Shown one piece after another: positions 36,515-45,345 of a stretch of DNA of 64,000 nucleotides. Origin of the DNA: Saccharomycopsis fibuligera x Saccharomycopsis cf. fibuligera (Eukaryota; Ascomycota; Saccharomycetes; Ascoideales; Saccharomycopsidaceae); NCBI GenBank assembly GCA_001936135.1, contig CP012816.1, forward strand, positions 809,501-873,500, given 5' to 3'. Below the pieces are notes generated by a model. It was not told the origin of the DNA. It ran no database searches and saw nothing but the letters and a program-made list of their open reading frames with translations. How positions within the stretch are numbered: the stretch's first letter is position 1; every line of letters starts with the position of its first letter. Position numbers and translations under genes: made by a program.

Positions 36515-38095
36515 ATGAGTTTAAATTTGAATTATTTTAGTGAAGACGAGGAAGAATTATCATCATCATCAGCAGCAGCAAGTGAAATTGAAGTCGAGGA
36601 ACAAAAAGGTGAATACAAATCACAGGAAAAGGAAATCGACAGTACTACACAACCAAAAACTAAAGCAATAAAGCACAAAGACTATAAACATATCGAACTG
36701 TCGTCATCAAGAGGGATAATCAAGCCGAAAAACACAAAGAGTTGCAGGAGAAAAATATTGCCTAGACCGCCAGATATTGTATTTGACAAATTTTATAAAG
36801 CTCCAGCACTTGGATTAGCTGAGAACAACGCCCCAATAGACCAACAAGTTTTTAAGCAAATACACCTTCAAAGTGAAGAAAGTATCAGCACTGGCAATAG
36901 AAACGACAATAAAATTAACGACAACTCTAATAATAGCAAAAGTATGTTTATAAAAAGATGGCAGCCGCGACATAAGCTAGATCTCGCAAATTATTTCTAC
37001 ACTGAGTTCAGGCTATCAAAACAGCAACTTCAAAGCTTGGACCAGATAATATATCAGCTAAACTCAATGATCCTGCAACAGGTGAATAAAAGATTTAGGT
37101 TAGATCAACGAAAATTGAACAAGACGTTGGCAAATATGCGCAATGGGACCGGGATTAATGGATCATTGTATTTCACTTTTATTAATGATCCGATATTCAA
37201 ATCAGTAGGGATTCCGCAATTTGATGTATTATTCAAAAGGTTCAATAGAAGAGATGATTTGGAACAGATTGAAGATTACAATTGTCAGCTTATGCAGATT
37301 TTCAACAACCAGCCTGCAGCCAGTGCAAAGCCCTTATTTTCGCATACCGAGTACTCCCACTCGGCGCTGGGCGATAGAAGTGGTGTGCAACGTCACCAAG
37401 ATGACAGGGGACCGGAAGTGGATTCTTTATTCACACCGCTTTACTACAGTCGGTTCGGGTCAGTAGCACCTTTACATTTTTCATTCACGGTAGATAGAAG
37501 AATGGCTCCATATGATACAATAAAGCAAAGTGTATCAGCGAGACATGAGTTGAAAAAATTGGTGAGAATGTATGACGAGTACCGAGTGAAGCTTTCAAAG
37601 ATGAGCGATACCGATGGGGCCGCGGAAATAGCGTCAAACAAAGAGCAAGAGACAGAGCTGAGTTTGTCATTGTTTCAGAAAATAGTAAGTCAAGATGTTC
37701 CCGGAAATGATCTCAAGCTCAAATTTAAACCGCACTTGTTTCTTAGGCCGAACAAATATTTTACTAAGCTTTTTCTCACTTTGGAAATTGACAAAACATC
37801 AAGGGAAAAACTAGCAGTTTTTCGTAAAATTTTCCTGAAGATTGAGTATTACGAAAAGTACACTGAGCCTCTTCACCCATCAAGGTATCATGTTTCCATT
37901 GCTACCATACCTTTGAAATTCAGCGATGCAGTATATAGTGCGCTTTTCGCAGAAGAACTACTGGCTCTTTTGAAAGAGTTCAACGAAACAAAATCCGAGA
38001 AGGAAACCGTGAGTGATTTCGAGGTGGTGATTGATAATTTGAAAATTAAAACGGAGGCAGAAGTGCAGACTATGAGGTTGTCGCAACTTAATTAG
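36515..38095 (+). CDS. USB1: U6 snRNA 3'-5' phosphodiesterase Usb1
   Basis: The first true ATG is 36515 (MSLNLNYFSEDEEEL), giving 526 aa; the M.L.Y.S.DEE opening is typical of the family. Usb1 trims and caps the U6 snRNA 3' end as a 2H phosphodiesterase. Both HxS motifs are seen: His321-Phe-Ser in VAPLHFSFTVDRR and His459-Val-Ser in SRYHVSIAT. Supporting segments are KILPRPPDIVFDKFY near the N-terminus, FIKRWQPRHKLDLANYFYTEF, and LFLRPNKYFTKLFLTLEID before the second motif. It is much longer than S. cerevisiae Usb1 (290 aa), through low-complexity linkers. The catalytic residues are intact, so it is probably active in the nucleus. Confidence 0.9.
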   Translation: MSLNLNYFSEDEEELSSSSAAASEIEVEEQKGEYKSQEKEIDSTTQPKTKAIKHKDYKHIELSSSRGIIKPKNTKSCRRKILPRPPDIVFDKFYKAPALGLAENNAPIDQQVFKQIHLQSEESISTGNRNDNKINDNSNNSKSMFIKRWQPRHKLDLANYFYTEFRLSKQQLQSLDQIIYQLNSMILQQVNKRFRLDQRKLNKTLANMRNGTGINGSLYFTFINDPIFKSVGIPQFDVLFKRFNRRDDLEQIEDYNCQLMQIFNNQPAASAKPLFSHTEYSHSALGDRSGVQRHQDDRGPEVDSLFTPLYYSRFGSVAPLHFSFTVDRRMAPYDTIKQSVSARHELKKLVRMYDEYRVKLSKMSDTDGAAEIASNKEQETELSLSLFQKIVSQDVPGNDLKLKFKPHLFLRPNKYFTKLFLTLEIDKTSREKLAVFRKIFLKIEYYEKYTEPLHPSRYHVSIATIPLKFSDAVYSALFAEELLALLKEFNETKSEKETVSDFEVVIDNLKIKTEAEVQTMRLSQLN

Positions 38096-38677
38096 ATAGC
38101 TTTGTGGCGGTCGCGATAGTAAAAACTCAAAGGCGTGTTAGCATGCTTTCATAATACGTACACTGCGAATACGGTAACTGTTTAGACATAAATGACACAA
38201 GTTCTCAGCATTCTCTTCATTTTCATGCTCTCCTCCTGATGCACTTTTGCTGAGTATTTTGTCTTGTTGCCCTTTTTCTCTGTAAGAGTGCAAACAGCGC
38301 GCTACCTCATGCATGCTCTCAGCCTGCAGGTATCTGCAATCAAAAGCTGCAACTACTCAGACAGACATCCGAGCCCTAGGGAGCAGAGATACGGTATCAC
38401 CTAACCTGAACATTAATACTGTAGGCCATTCCTACGAAATGAATTCACAGGAAGAAGGGAGCATATAATAAAGATCTAGTTCTGAAACTATGGAAGCAAA
38501 GTCAATGCAATGGGCAAACAGAAAACCATTGGTCTAGATGATAAACAAAAACAAAGAATTGAGCTAAAGAACCGTAAAAAATAATAAACAGCAAACTTTG
38601 GACACAAAATATACAAACCACAACAAAAAGAAAAAGAAAAAAGAAACAAAACAAAACAAAAGAAACCCCTGATGCAA
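38096..38677. other. Convergent intergenic USB1 / permease
   Basis: 582 bp between converging genes. The half next to the permease is A-rich on the plus strand (T-rich in the permease 3' UTR sense). No gene is seen. Confidence 0.4.
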
Positions 38678-40318
38678 TCAATCCCAAATGAAAGTAATAA
38701 ACCACCATTTTCCTCTTTCTATAGGTGGTTCTGGATTTTCCTCAACATCTCTAAACAAAGGCTCCAACTGAACTTCCTCAGGTCTCCAGTATCTTGTCTT
38801 CTTGAAGAATTTCCAAAAAAAGTATAATCCTAAAGATAGTGGGATGATGAAATAAGCACTGAAAAAGCTACTGACGAGAAAATGCCCATGAATAAAGTTC
38901 ACAAAGCCACCAGTCAATAGCAACAAGAATGATAATATTCCTGAGATCCAAGCAGCAGTTGGAGCGAACGGAATAGTGTGTGGAAGTCTGCTTCTAGAAA
39001 TGCCCTGAGCTTTCATTGCTCTCATCAAGTGAATGTGGTTAACGCTGATCATGATCCAGTTAAGCAACAAGTTTGCGGAAGTCAAACTTTGGAACCAGTT
39101 GAAGACATTGGCGGCGCCACTGGAAACATTCATATACGCTAATGGCATGAATAAAGCAACAAAGGCGACGCCAAAGTATGGAAGGCCTCTTTTGTTTGTC
39201 TTCAAAAATATCTTTGGAGCCTGATTTTTTACTGCTAAAGCAAACAAGGTTCTGGAACCGCTCACTAGCGACAAGTTTGCGGCACTGAATGCGGACGTTA
39301 GGACAGCAGCGTTGATAACACTTGGCAAGACGCTGATTCCAGCATTAGTTATGGCCACAACAAAAGGCGAGGACGACGCGTTGCCGGTAGAGTTGGTGAT
39401 TCTCTTGTCATTGGACGGAATAATCGTGGTCAAGAAAAGCACGGTAAGCATCATCAAAACAGTGACTCTAACAAAGATCCTTTTACAAGCATGGAAGACA
39501 GTGCGTCTTGGATTTTTGACTTCGCCGGCCAAGTTTGGAACAGTTTGCACCCCGCCAAAAGAATAAACAGTGCTGACGAAAGCTTTCCAAAAGGCAATAA
39601 ATTTGCCCACATTACCGTCCTTAATGAGGGCGTTGAACGGGCCCGGATCGTGCCAGTATCTGAATCCAATGGATTCGTGGTTGGGGCCACCGCCGGAGGT
39701 AATGACAATGGAGATGATGATCAAGCCAATCAATAAGAATATTTTAATCAACCCAAACACAAACTCCACTTCACCATAGAATCGGACGTTGTAGGAGTTG
39801 GTAGCGACAATGACGACGATGATGATACTGATCCACGCGGCCTGTGATATGTCTGTCCAGTACGAAACGATCACCGCAGCAGCAGATATCTCGCCAGGCA
39901 TGATGTTGGCCCAAACGGAAATCCAGCCTAGAGAAAACCCCCACGCAGGGTCGACGAACTGCTCTATATGGCGGATGACAGCAGAGGTAACCGGCATCAA
40001 AGCCGCTGTTTCAGCAAGGGCGGCCTGGTTCAAGCCAACGACAATGGCCATAGCACCGTAGCAGATGAGCATGCCTGCCGGGCCGGTGGTGTGAAGTATA
40101 CCGCCACTCGAGAGGAAGATGCCGGTACCAAAGACCCCGACGAGAGCCAAGATTTGTAGGTGGCGCCCTTTCAAACTAGACTTGAGTCTGCTTCTGTCCT
40201 CGAAGAACACCGCCGAGCTGGACTCAGGCTTCGAGCTTATCTGCTGAATCTCGATGTCAGCGACTCTCTTGTCCGCCTCGTTTTTGGACGATAGCGAGTC
40301 TGCAACTTCTATTGGCAT
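38678..40318 (-). CDS. Amino-acid permease, YAT/APC family
   Basis: 546 aa from ATG 40318 (MPIEVADSLSSKNEAD). After a 65-residue cytosolic N-terminus, transmembrane segment 1 begins LKGRHLQILALVGVFGTG, the YAT-family signature, followed by GIFLSSGGILHTTGPAGMLI, ISVWANIMPGEISAAAVI, YGEVEFVFGLIKIFLLIGL, IGFRYWHDPGPF and FGGVQTVPNLAGEVKNPRR. Twelve membrane segments are expected and the C-terminus ends in WWFITFIWD. These plasma-membrane proton symporters import amino acids; the substrate cannot be told (some features resemble Agp3 or Dip5). Leucine codons in the first membrane segments are CTC, CTT, CTA and TTG with no CTG. A TATAAAAG box (minus, 40444-40451) lies 130 bp upstream, a GATAAG site at 40495-40500, and three Gcn4-type sites about 900 bp upstream, all fitting nitrogen-regulated control. 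Confidence 0.92.
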   Translation of the reverse strand: MPIEVADSLSSKNEADKRVADIEIQQISSKPESSSAVFFEDRSRLKSSLKGRHLQILALVGVFGTGIFLSSGGILHTTGPAGMLICYGAMAIVVGLNQAALAETAALMPVTSAVIRHIEQFVDPAWGFSLGWISVWANIMPGEISAAAVIVSYWTDISQAAWISIIIVVIVATNSYNVRFYGEVEFVFGLIKIFLLIGLIIISIVITSGGGPNHESIGFRYWHDPGPFNALIKDGNVGKFIAFWKAFVSTVYSFGGVQTVPNLAGEVKNPRRTVFHACKRIFVRVTVLMMLTVLFLTTIIPSNDKRITNSTGNASSSPFVVAITNAGISVLPSVINAAVLTSAFSAANLSLVSGSRTLFALAVKNQAPKIFLKTNKRGLPYFGVAFVALFMPLAYMNVSSGAANVFNWFQSLTSANLLLNWIMISVNHIHLMRAMKAQGISRSRLPHTIPFAPTAAWISGILSFLLLLTGGFVNFIHGHFLVSSFFSAYFIIPLSLGLYFFWKFFKKTRYWRPEEVQLEPLFRDVEENPEPPIERGKWWFITFIWD

Positions 40319-40823
40319 GCTGGAATGTGAGAGCGAGGACGCTACTGAGAGGAGAGACTTGTGTTTTGGCAATGTGCTGCTCTGCCGTTCTCTTCGTTTT
40401 GCTTTGCCCGAGCAGGTTCGTCGCCTCTGTGGAATCCTACTAGCTTTTATACTTCCGCGAGTGCATCTTTGGCGGACGCCATCTATGGACAGCTGATAAG
40501 TGCTTCTACAGTGGCATGGATAATGTGACATTTGCAATCGTGCTGATAAACCACAGTTTCACCTCGACCTGCATATGATACTCCCCAGGACAGACATGGA
40601 GGGAGAAACCTTTGTGTGCTCGGCTCACCACACCGGCTGCTGATCTCCAGCAGCAGCCAAACTGCTTCGAGCCTGCTTCACCGAGGAAAGATAGCCGAAA
40701 GCACTGTGCTGTTGGCAGTGATAATGATAACGAAAGACGGGCGGAACAAAGATAAACCGGAACGCGAAAGCGGGCCCTGTCTCCCTGACAGACCGTCGTC
40801 GTATCACTCACTCACTTCCCGCG

Positions 40824-40885
40824 CAAACACTGGCGAGTCGCAAACACTGGCGAGCTGCAAGCACTAGCGAGCCGCAAGCACTGAG
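40824..40885. repeat. 17-bp minisatellite in permease upstream region
   Basis: Four consecutive 17-bp units starting CAAACACTGGCGAG/CAAGCACTAGCGAG at 40824, 40841, 40858 and 40875 (the last partial). The first two are nearly identical, later ones diverge by 2-4 bases. It lies about 500 bp upstream of the permease start. Confidence 0.9.
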
Positions 40886-41190
40886 CTTCCAAGCCTCGCC
40901 GCTTACCGCAGTGTGTGTGCCATGCTGGGGCCGGGCCAACCAAGACGTGTACAATCGTGGAAAAATCTGCATAGTGGCAAACATTGCCAACTGTGGCTCT
41001 GTCAAAGCAGCTGGTGCCTCTTCTTCCATTTTCTGGATGCGTCTGTTCAATCATGTTCAACCATGTTGGGCGCAAACGTCGACGCGACGCCGATGGCAGC
41101 ACGTCACGTTTTCACACCGTGCCGTTGTGGCGGGCGATAAGCTTTGGCGGAAGGCGTTGTGGCGGGTACCCGGCCTTCTAGATGTCCCAC

Positions 41191-41244
41191 AGCGCCTTGC
41201 TGAGTCAGCGCCTTGCTGAGTCAGCGCCTTGCTGAGTCAGCGCC
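41191..41244. promoter_or_regulatory. Triple Gcn4-type site array (16-bp repeat)
   Basis: Three exact copies of the 16-bp unit AGCGCCTTGCTGAGTC at 41191, 41207 and 41223, followed by AGCGCC. Each copy, with the next base, forms a perfect TGAGTCA (41201-41207, 41217-41223, 41233-41239), the Gcn4/AP-1 bZIP core. The array lies about 0.9 kb upstream of the amino-acid permease and 1.5 kb upstream of the GPI-protein gene. A role in amino-acid starvation response of the permease is inferred. Confidence 0.8.
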
Positions 41245-41583
41245 GGCGCAGAGCGGGAGACTGGCGGAGAGCGGGAAGAGGCCGGCGGACACTGCGAGAA
41301 CCGCAAGAGACCGCAGAGCTGTGGCAGCGCGAAAAATTTTCTCTTCCAAAAACGCACATACTCGCGGGGGAAGCGCCGTGCAAAGCGCCCAAAAAAGAGC
41401 AGCAAAAAGGACAGCAGCTGGTTGTGTATTTGGGCGTGTTCGAAGCAGTTTATTTCTTTCTTGCCAGCAGTTGACACTGGCAGCTGGTGCGGTTGCAGTC
41501 GGTGGAAACGTCGCTGTCCTGGTGGTGATTGATTTTGATAGATAGCGCGTATCGATCTGCCCCCGGATGGACAGGACAGGACG

Positions 41584-41629
41584 CCACCGGTTCTGGCAAA
41601 ACGTGACCACCGGTTCTGGCAAAACGAAG
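41584..41629. repeat. 23-bp direct repeat
   Basis: Two adjacent 23-bp units (41584-41606 and 41607-41629) share an identical first 20 bases beginning CCACCGGTTCTGG and ending AAAACG. They contain the CCGG half-site pattern used by some Zn2Cys6 factors, though no specific factor can be named. Confidence 0.85.
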
Positions 41630-42712
41630 CATATCTCGTATCTGCTGTTTCCGCTGTCCGCCGTCCGCCGCCCACCGCCCGCCGCCCTTGGCTTTCGTCT
41701 GCGCTATAGATCTCCATGGCTTCTCAAGCACTTCAGGGTGTCTGCGCTCTTGGACTGCATCCGTCAGTAGAAAATTTTGCCAGCGCGCTCAACGCGTCGT
41801 CTGCCTCAGCTCACGCCCCAGAAAGAACTAAGTTGCCGTTTGCAGCTCGGCTTCTCGAAGGCCGGTCTGGTCGGTACGGCCGGTCTGGCGTGGTCCTATC
41901 TGTCGTCCTATCTCTGGCCGTAGCTGTCGTGCTATCTGTGGCCCTAGCCCGAGCCTGTGTCACAATACTGCTTATCCCTTGCAATGATAGCTCTCCACGG
42001 CGATATCACATCAAAAGCCAGCGCTCAAACATATACAGACCAGCTTCCATTGTTTGTGTCAGATTTTCAGGCAAACAATGCACTGCGGCGTCTCGAAACA
42101 AACAGTCCGGCGGACTACTGTGCAGCAGACGGTGCGCACAGTGCACTACGCCTTTTAGCAGGCCGCCTGTAACAGAAACTGCGCTGTGCTAGTTTCGGCC
42201 TTTTGCGCTGCGAGCCTCTTTGCTCTTGTTTTTTGTTTGCTTTTTGTGAGAAAAACAGCGGTTTTGTTTCACCGGCTCTTTATTGGACTGGCTGTCTGGA
42301 GCTTCTGCGGTCTTTATATTTGATCTTGGTGCCTCCACGCAGCTAACTGCGGTCTTATGTCTTGACATGTGCCTCAGCACCGGGGCTAGCGCTGCCATAC
42401 GCGCGGATCTCGCCGTTTGGTGCATGGCGCATGCTCCTTTTTCTTCCTCTTTCTGTCGCTCTGAGCAGAATGAGGAAGCGTTTGGCTTCTGGATTTGGTG
42501 AGGTTTCCAATACGATCCACACAACAAAACAAGAGACTGGCTCAAACCGAGATGAAAAATTATAAATAGCGAGGCTTCTGTCTTCTTTCTTAGGGTTCTG
42601 TGTACAGCATTTGTTTACTCCTTTCTCTCGTCGTTATCCATTAATTATCATCTGTCCGGTTTCCTGTGATCTTAGACCAGCAAACACCACTCCAAAACAA
42701 ATATCTCTCAAA

Positions 42713-42907
42713 ATGCAATTCACCAAGACTGTTTTCGCTGCTGCTGCCTTGATCGCCACTGCCCAGGCTGCCAACAATACCACCATCTCGTCCAACAGTA
42801 CTGTGAACGGTTCCGAGTCCTCTAACGCTGCTGGTTCCATTCAAGCTTCCTCTGCTTCCATCTTGGGTGCTGCTGCTGCTGCTGTTGGTGTTGCCTTCTT
42901 GTTCTAA
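42713..42907 (+). CDS. Small GPI-anchored cell-wall protein
   Basis: A 64-aa protein from ATG 42713. Residues 1-20 are a signal peptide (MQFTKTVFAAAALIATAQA, cleavage after AQA). The mature part is only about 30 residues, rich in Ser/Thr/Asn with N-glycosylation sequons at Asn21/22, Asn28 and Asn32. The last 15 residues (LGAAAAAVGVAFLF) form a GPI-attachment tail, with the omega site probably in the SSNAAGS region (about 36-42). Codons are strongly biased to GCT, TCC and TTG with no CTG, and a TATAAATA box lies 150 bp upstream, so it is probably strongly expressed. Candida species carry several such mini-GPI wall proteins; I cannot pick an orthologue. Confidence 0.88.
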   Translation: MQFTKTVFAAAALIATAQAANNTTISSNSTVNGSESSNAAGSIQASSASILGAAAAAVGVAFLF

Positions 42908-45345
42908 ACACGAGGCGAATAATCTCACCGACATTATTGTTCTCCTGCCTCTGTTCGGCTTTCTTTAGTACTGCTATGATGACCTCAGGCTGCACCGGGG
43001 GGAAGCTTGAACACTTGGTGCTTTCCCACATTAGATTTTCTTGTTGTTTTGTTTTTTAATTGTTTGTTTTGTTTTCTTCTGTTCTTGTTTAGCTTTCTTT
43101 TTAATCATTACCCAATGCTGCTTTCTGGTATTACTGTTATCGCTGGTGCCACTACCAGGCAGTGCTCTCTTTTTAGTTTACTCATGCCAGTCGACTAACA
43201 CTGATACTAGTACTAATTACTAATACCTCAATTGTTTTTTATCATGCCTAACCGTGTTTTCTCGGCAACATGATCTTCTCTCTTTCCTTCCAGCAGCCTC
43301 TTTCCCATCTTCCCAGATATTTGCAGTTGCTGCTTTTTCTTCAGTCTTGCTTTGCAGCAGCACTAATTGACCTTCGAGCTACATCACTGCTGCTGGTGAA
43401 ATATATTGCTGGTCCGGCTTGCGTTAAGCGACGTGGAAACAACGCGCGACGAAATATTTGGGATATTTGTTTGATGCGCTTGCGGATGGAGTTTTCTGAT
43501 CATGTCGGTTGTGAATATGCATATAGAGATTGTTTGTTTTATCAATTGAATAATTTCTGGTAATTGCTAAAATGTCACGTATACAGCTTATGGCTGATTT
43601 GCTCTTTGCTTCCAAGCGAGACATAAGTGGTAGTGTTGCGCTGTGTTTCTTGTAGTTTAAAGACATTTCGTTCGCCTAGAACCTTGGTGGCTGGATTAAC
43701 ATCTCAGAAATCATGGCTCTCACCACAACATGCTTTGGTCGCAGCATGCAGTTTCATGAACTCGCAAAACGGGGATAGTCCTTGCCCAATGCCAACCAAG
43801 CAACTAGCTAGCTGCTCACCAGCTGTCGTTTTATTGGCGCTTGCTTCCTCCCACCAACGCATGCTTTTCCCTTCTCAAGTCACAGTTCACCAAAAAAGTA
43901 ATCTGAGCACTCGGGAAACAACGTTTCAATTATATTCTTCCTCGTGATAAAAAAAAAGTACAGTATCGCATGAAGCCACATAGCAAAAGTAGGCGACATC
44001 GCATCCATCAGACTATTGTCTCACCATATTGCTGTGTCCCTGAGTTGAAATTTCAAGATAAGGTTTCCTTATCCTTTCCACTTCAAGGGGTTGAAAGCAT
44101 AAATTAGGCTGCCCCTATAGGGGGATATAATTTGAACTCAGTGTGTGGTGATGTGGAGATTATACATATACACAAAAGGGGGAAAGTTATAGGCTTTTTT
44201 AATAATAAAAAGAGTTCAAGCAAAGGCGAGGCGCCGTCCACGGAGATCCGTGCCAACTGGCCGAGACATTAAAGAAAGGTGAAAATGCTTAGCTTAACGT
44301 TTCTGAGCTATATCCACTATTGCTCAACGGCTGTTTGCCGCGTCTCTAACTGCGCGCCCTCACGCCTAAAAACGACTATCTCATTGCCACCAACAGATGT
44401 GAAAAAAAAGTTGCCTCGCACCCATCATTCTGCAACGTTGTCCTCCCTTCTTTCCCTTCTCTTCAAAAGGGACGCCACCTGTAATTGCAATTGAAACTGC
44501 ACATGCAACCGCACTCTTTTTTCTTGATACCATCTGCCGTTATGCAGTCAAAGAAAGAAATCTGCAACGTTGGAGAAAATTATGCAAAGTTATTCTATAT
44601 AATTGGAAATGTTGCAGAGAGACGGGCCCTCCTTGCGTACGTGCCTTTAGCCGATAATTAAATGTCCCTTTAACGTATGGTAATTATTGACGAGTCTTTC
44701 TCCTAAAAACAGATGGAAAGGCACTTTGCTTCAGCAGGAGTTGAAGGCTGGCGTGGTGTGAGAACTGCTTACTCCACTGTACGTTGTATGAACAGGCTGG
44801 ACAGTGCTTGCAAAAAAATGATGGCTAATTAATCTCCAGACTAGGGGACACTGGCAATTGCTAAATAAAAGCTTTGAATGGCTAATAATTACAACTTTAA
44901 AGACTTTCGCATCTTAGGTATTTTGATATTAGTACATTATGAGTATATAATAATCTATGATAATAACACAACATTAAGCTCTTTCTTCCATCCACTTTGA
45001 TGGATCAATAAAGGGCAAAATCAAAGAATAGTAAGTGTAAAGAATGTGAAAGAAACAAAGAACTGTCGTAAGTAACCTAACCGACCCCAAAACAATGAAA
45101 CAACGAAAAGTAGACTGAAAAAACAAACAAACAGACAGACAACAGGTTTAAATGAAAAATAATAAAAAAGCGTTAGAACAAACGCCAGAAAAGGCGTCAA
45201 AAGCTCAGAATAAGCTAATAGTCTAAAGCGGAGACAAAAACTAGAAAATTAAAACTTTTTTGTAACAACTGACATCAGAAAAAAAAAAAATAAAATAAAA
45301 AAGCACAAACGTAACAACATAACAGACCAAAACAAATTCCATGCT
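42908..45345. other. Intergenic between GPI gene and GPX-like gene
   Basis: 2.44 kb between the ends of converging genes, long for a terminator region. It contains an inverted repeat GATAAGG-TTT-CCTTATC (about 44060-44076), a GC-rich patch (about 44226-44270) with the palindrome ACGGAGATCCGT, and A-rich 3' sequence before 45346. A 97-codon frame at 43270-43563 and others are open but unconvincing. An unannotated non-coding RNA is possible but I cannot fold a known one here. Confidence 0.4.

Larger units (their letters stand above)
40319..42712. promoter_or_regulatory. Long GC-rich divergent promoter, permease / GPI protein
   Basis: 2.39 kb between divergent starts and more GC-rich than flanking coding DNA. 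The permease side has TATAAAAG (40444-40451, minus) and GATAAG (40495-40500; another at about 41136-41141) of the kind read by Gln3/Gat1 GATA factors. The GPI-gene side has TATAAATA (42561-42568), about 150 bp before its ATG. Three tandem repeat blocks (40824, 41191, 41584; listed separately) lie between. Several composition-driven open frames occur, none protein-like. Confidence 0.6.

Noticed and set aside
43270-43563. 97-codon ATG frame after the GPI gene
   Set aside because: Hydrophobic start but no homology, atypical composition and no other support; may be chance.
44236-44276. tRNA-like A-box TGGCCGAG with GC-rich flank
   Set aside because: No B box and no cloverleaf can be folded around it.
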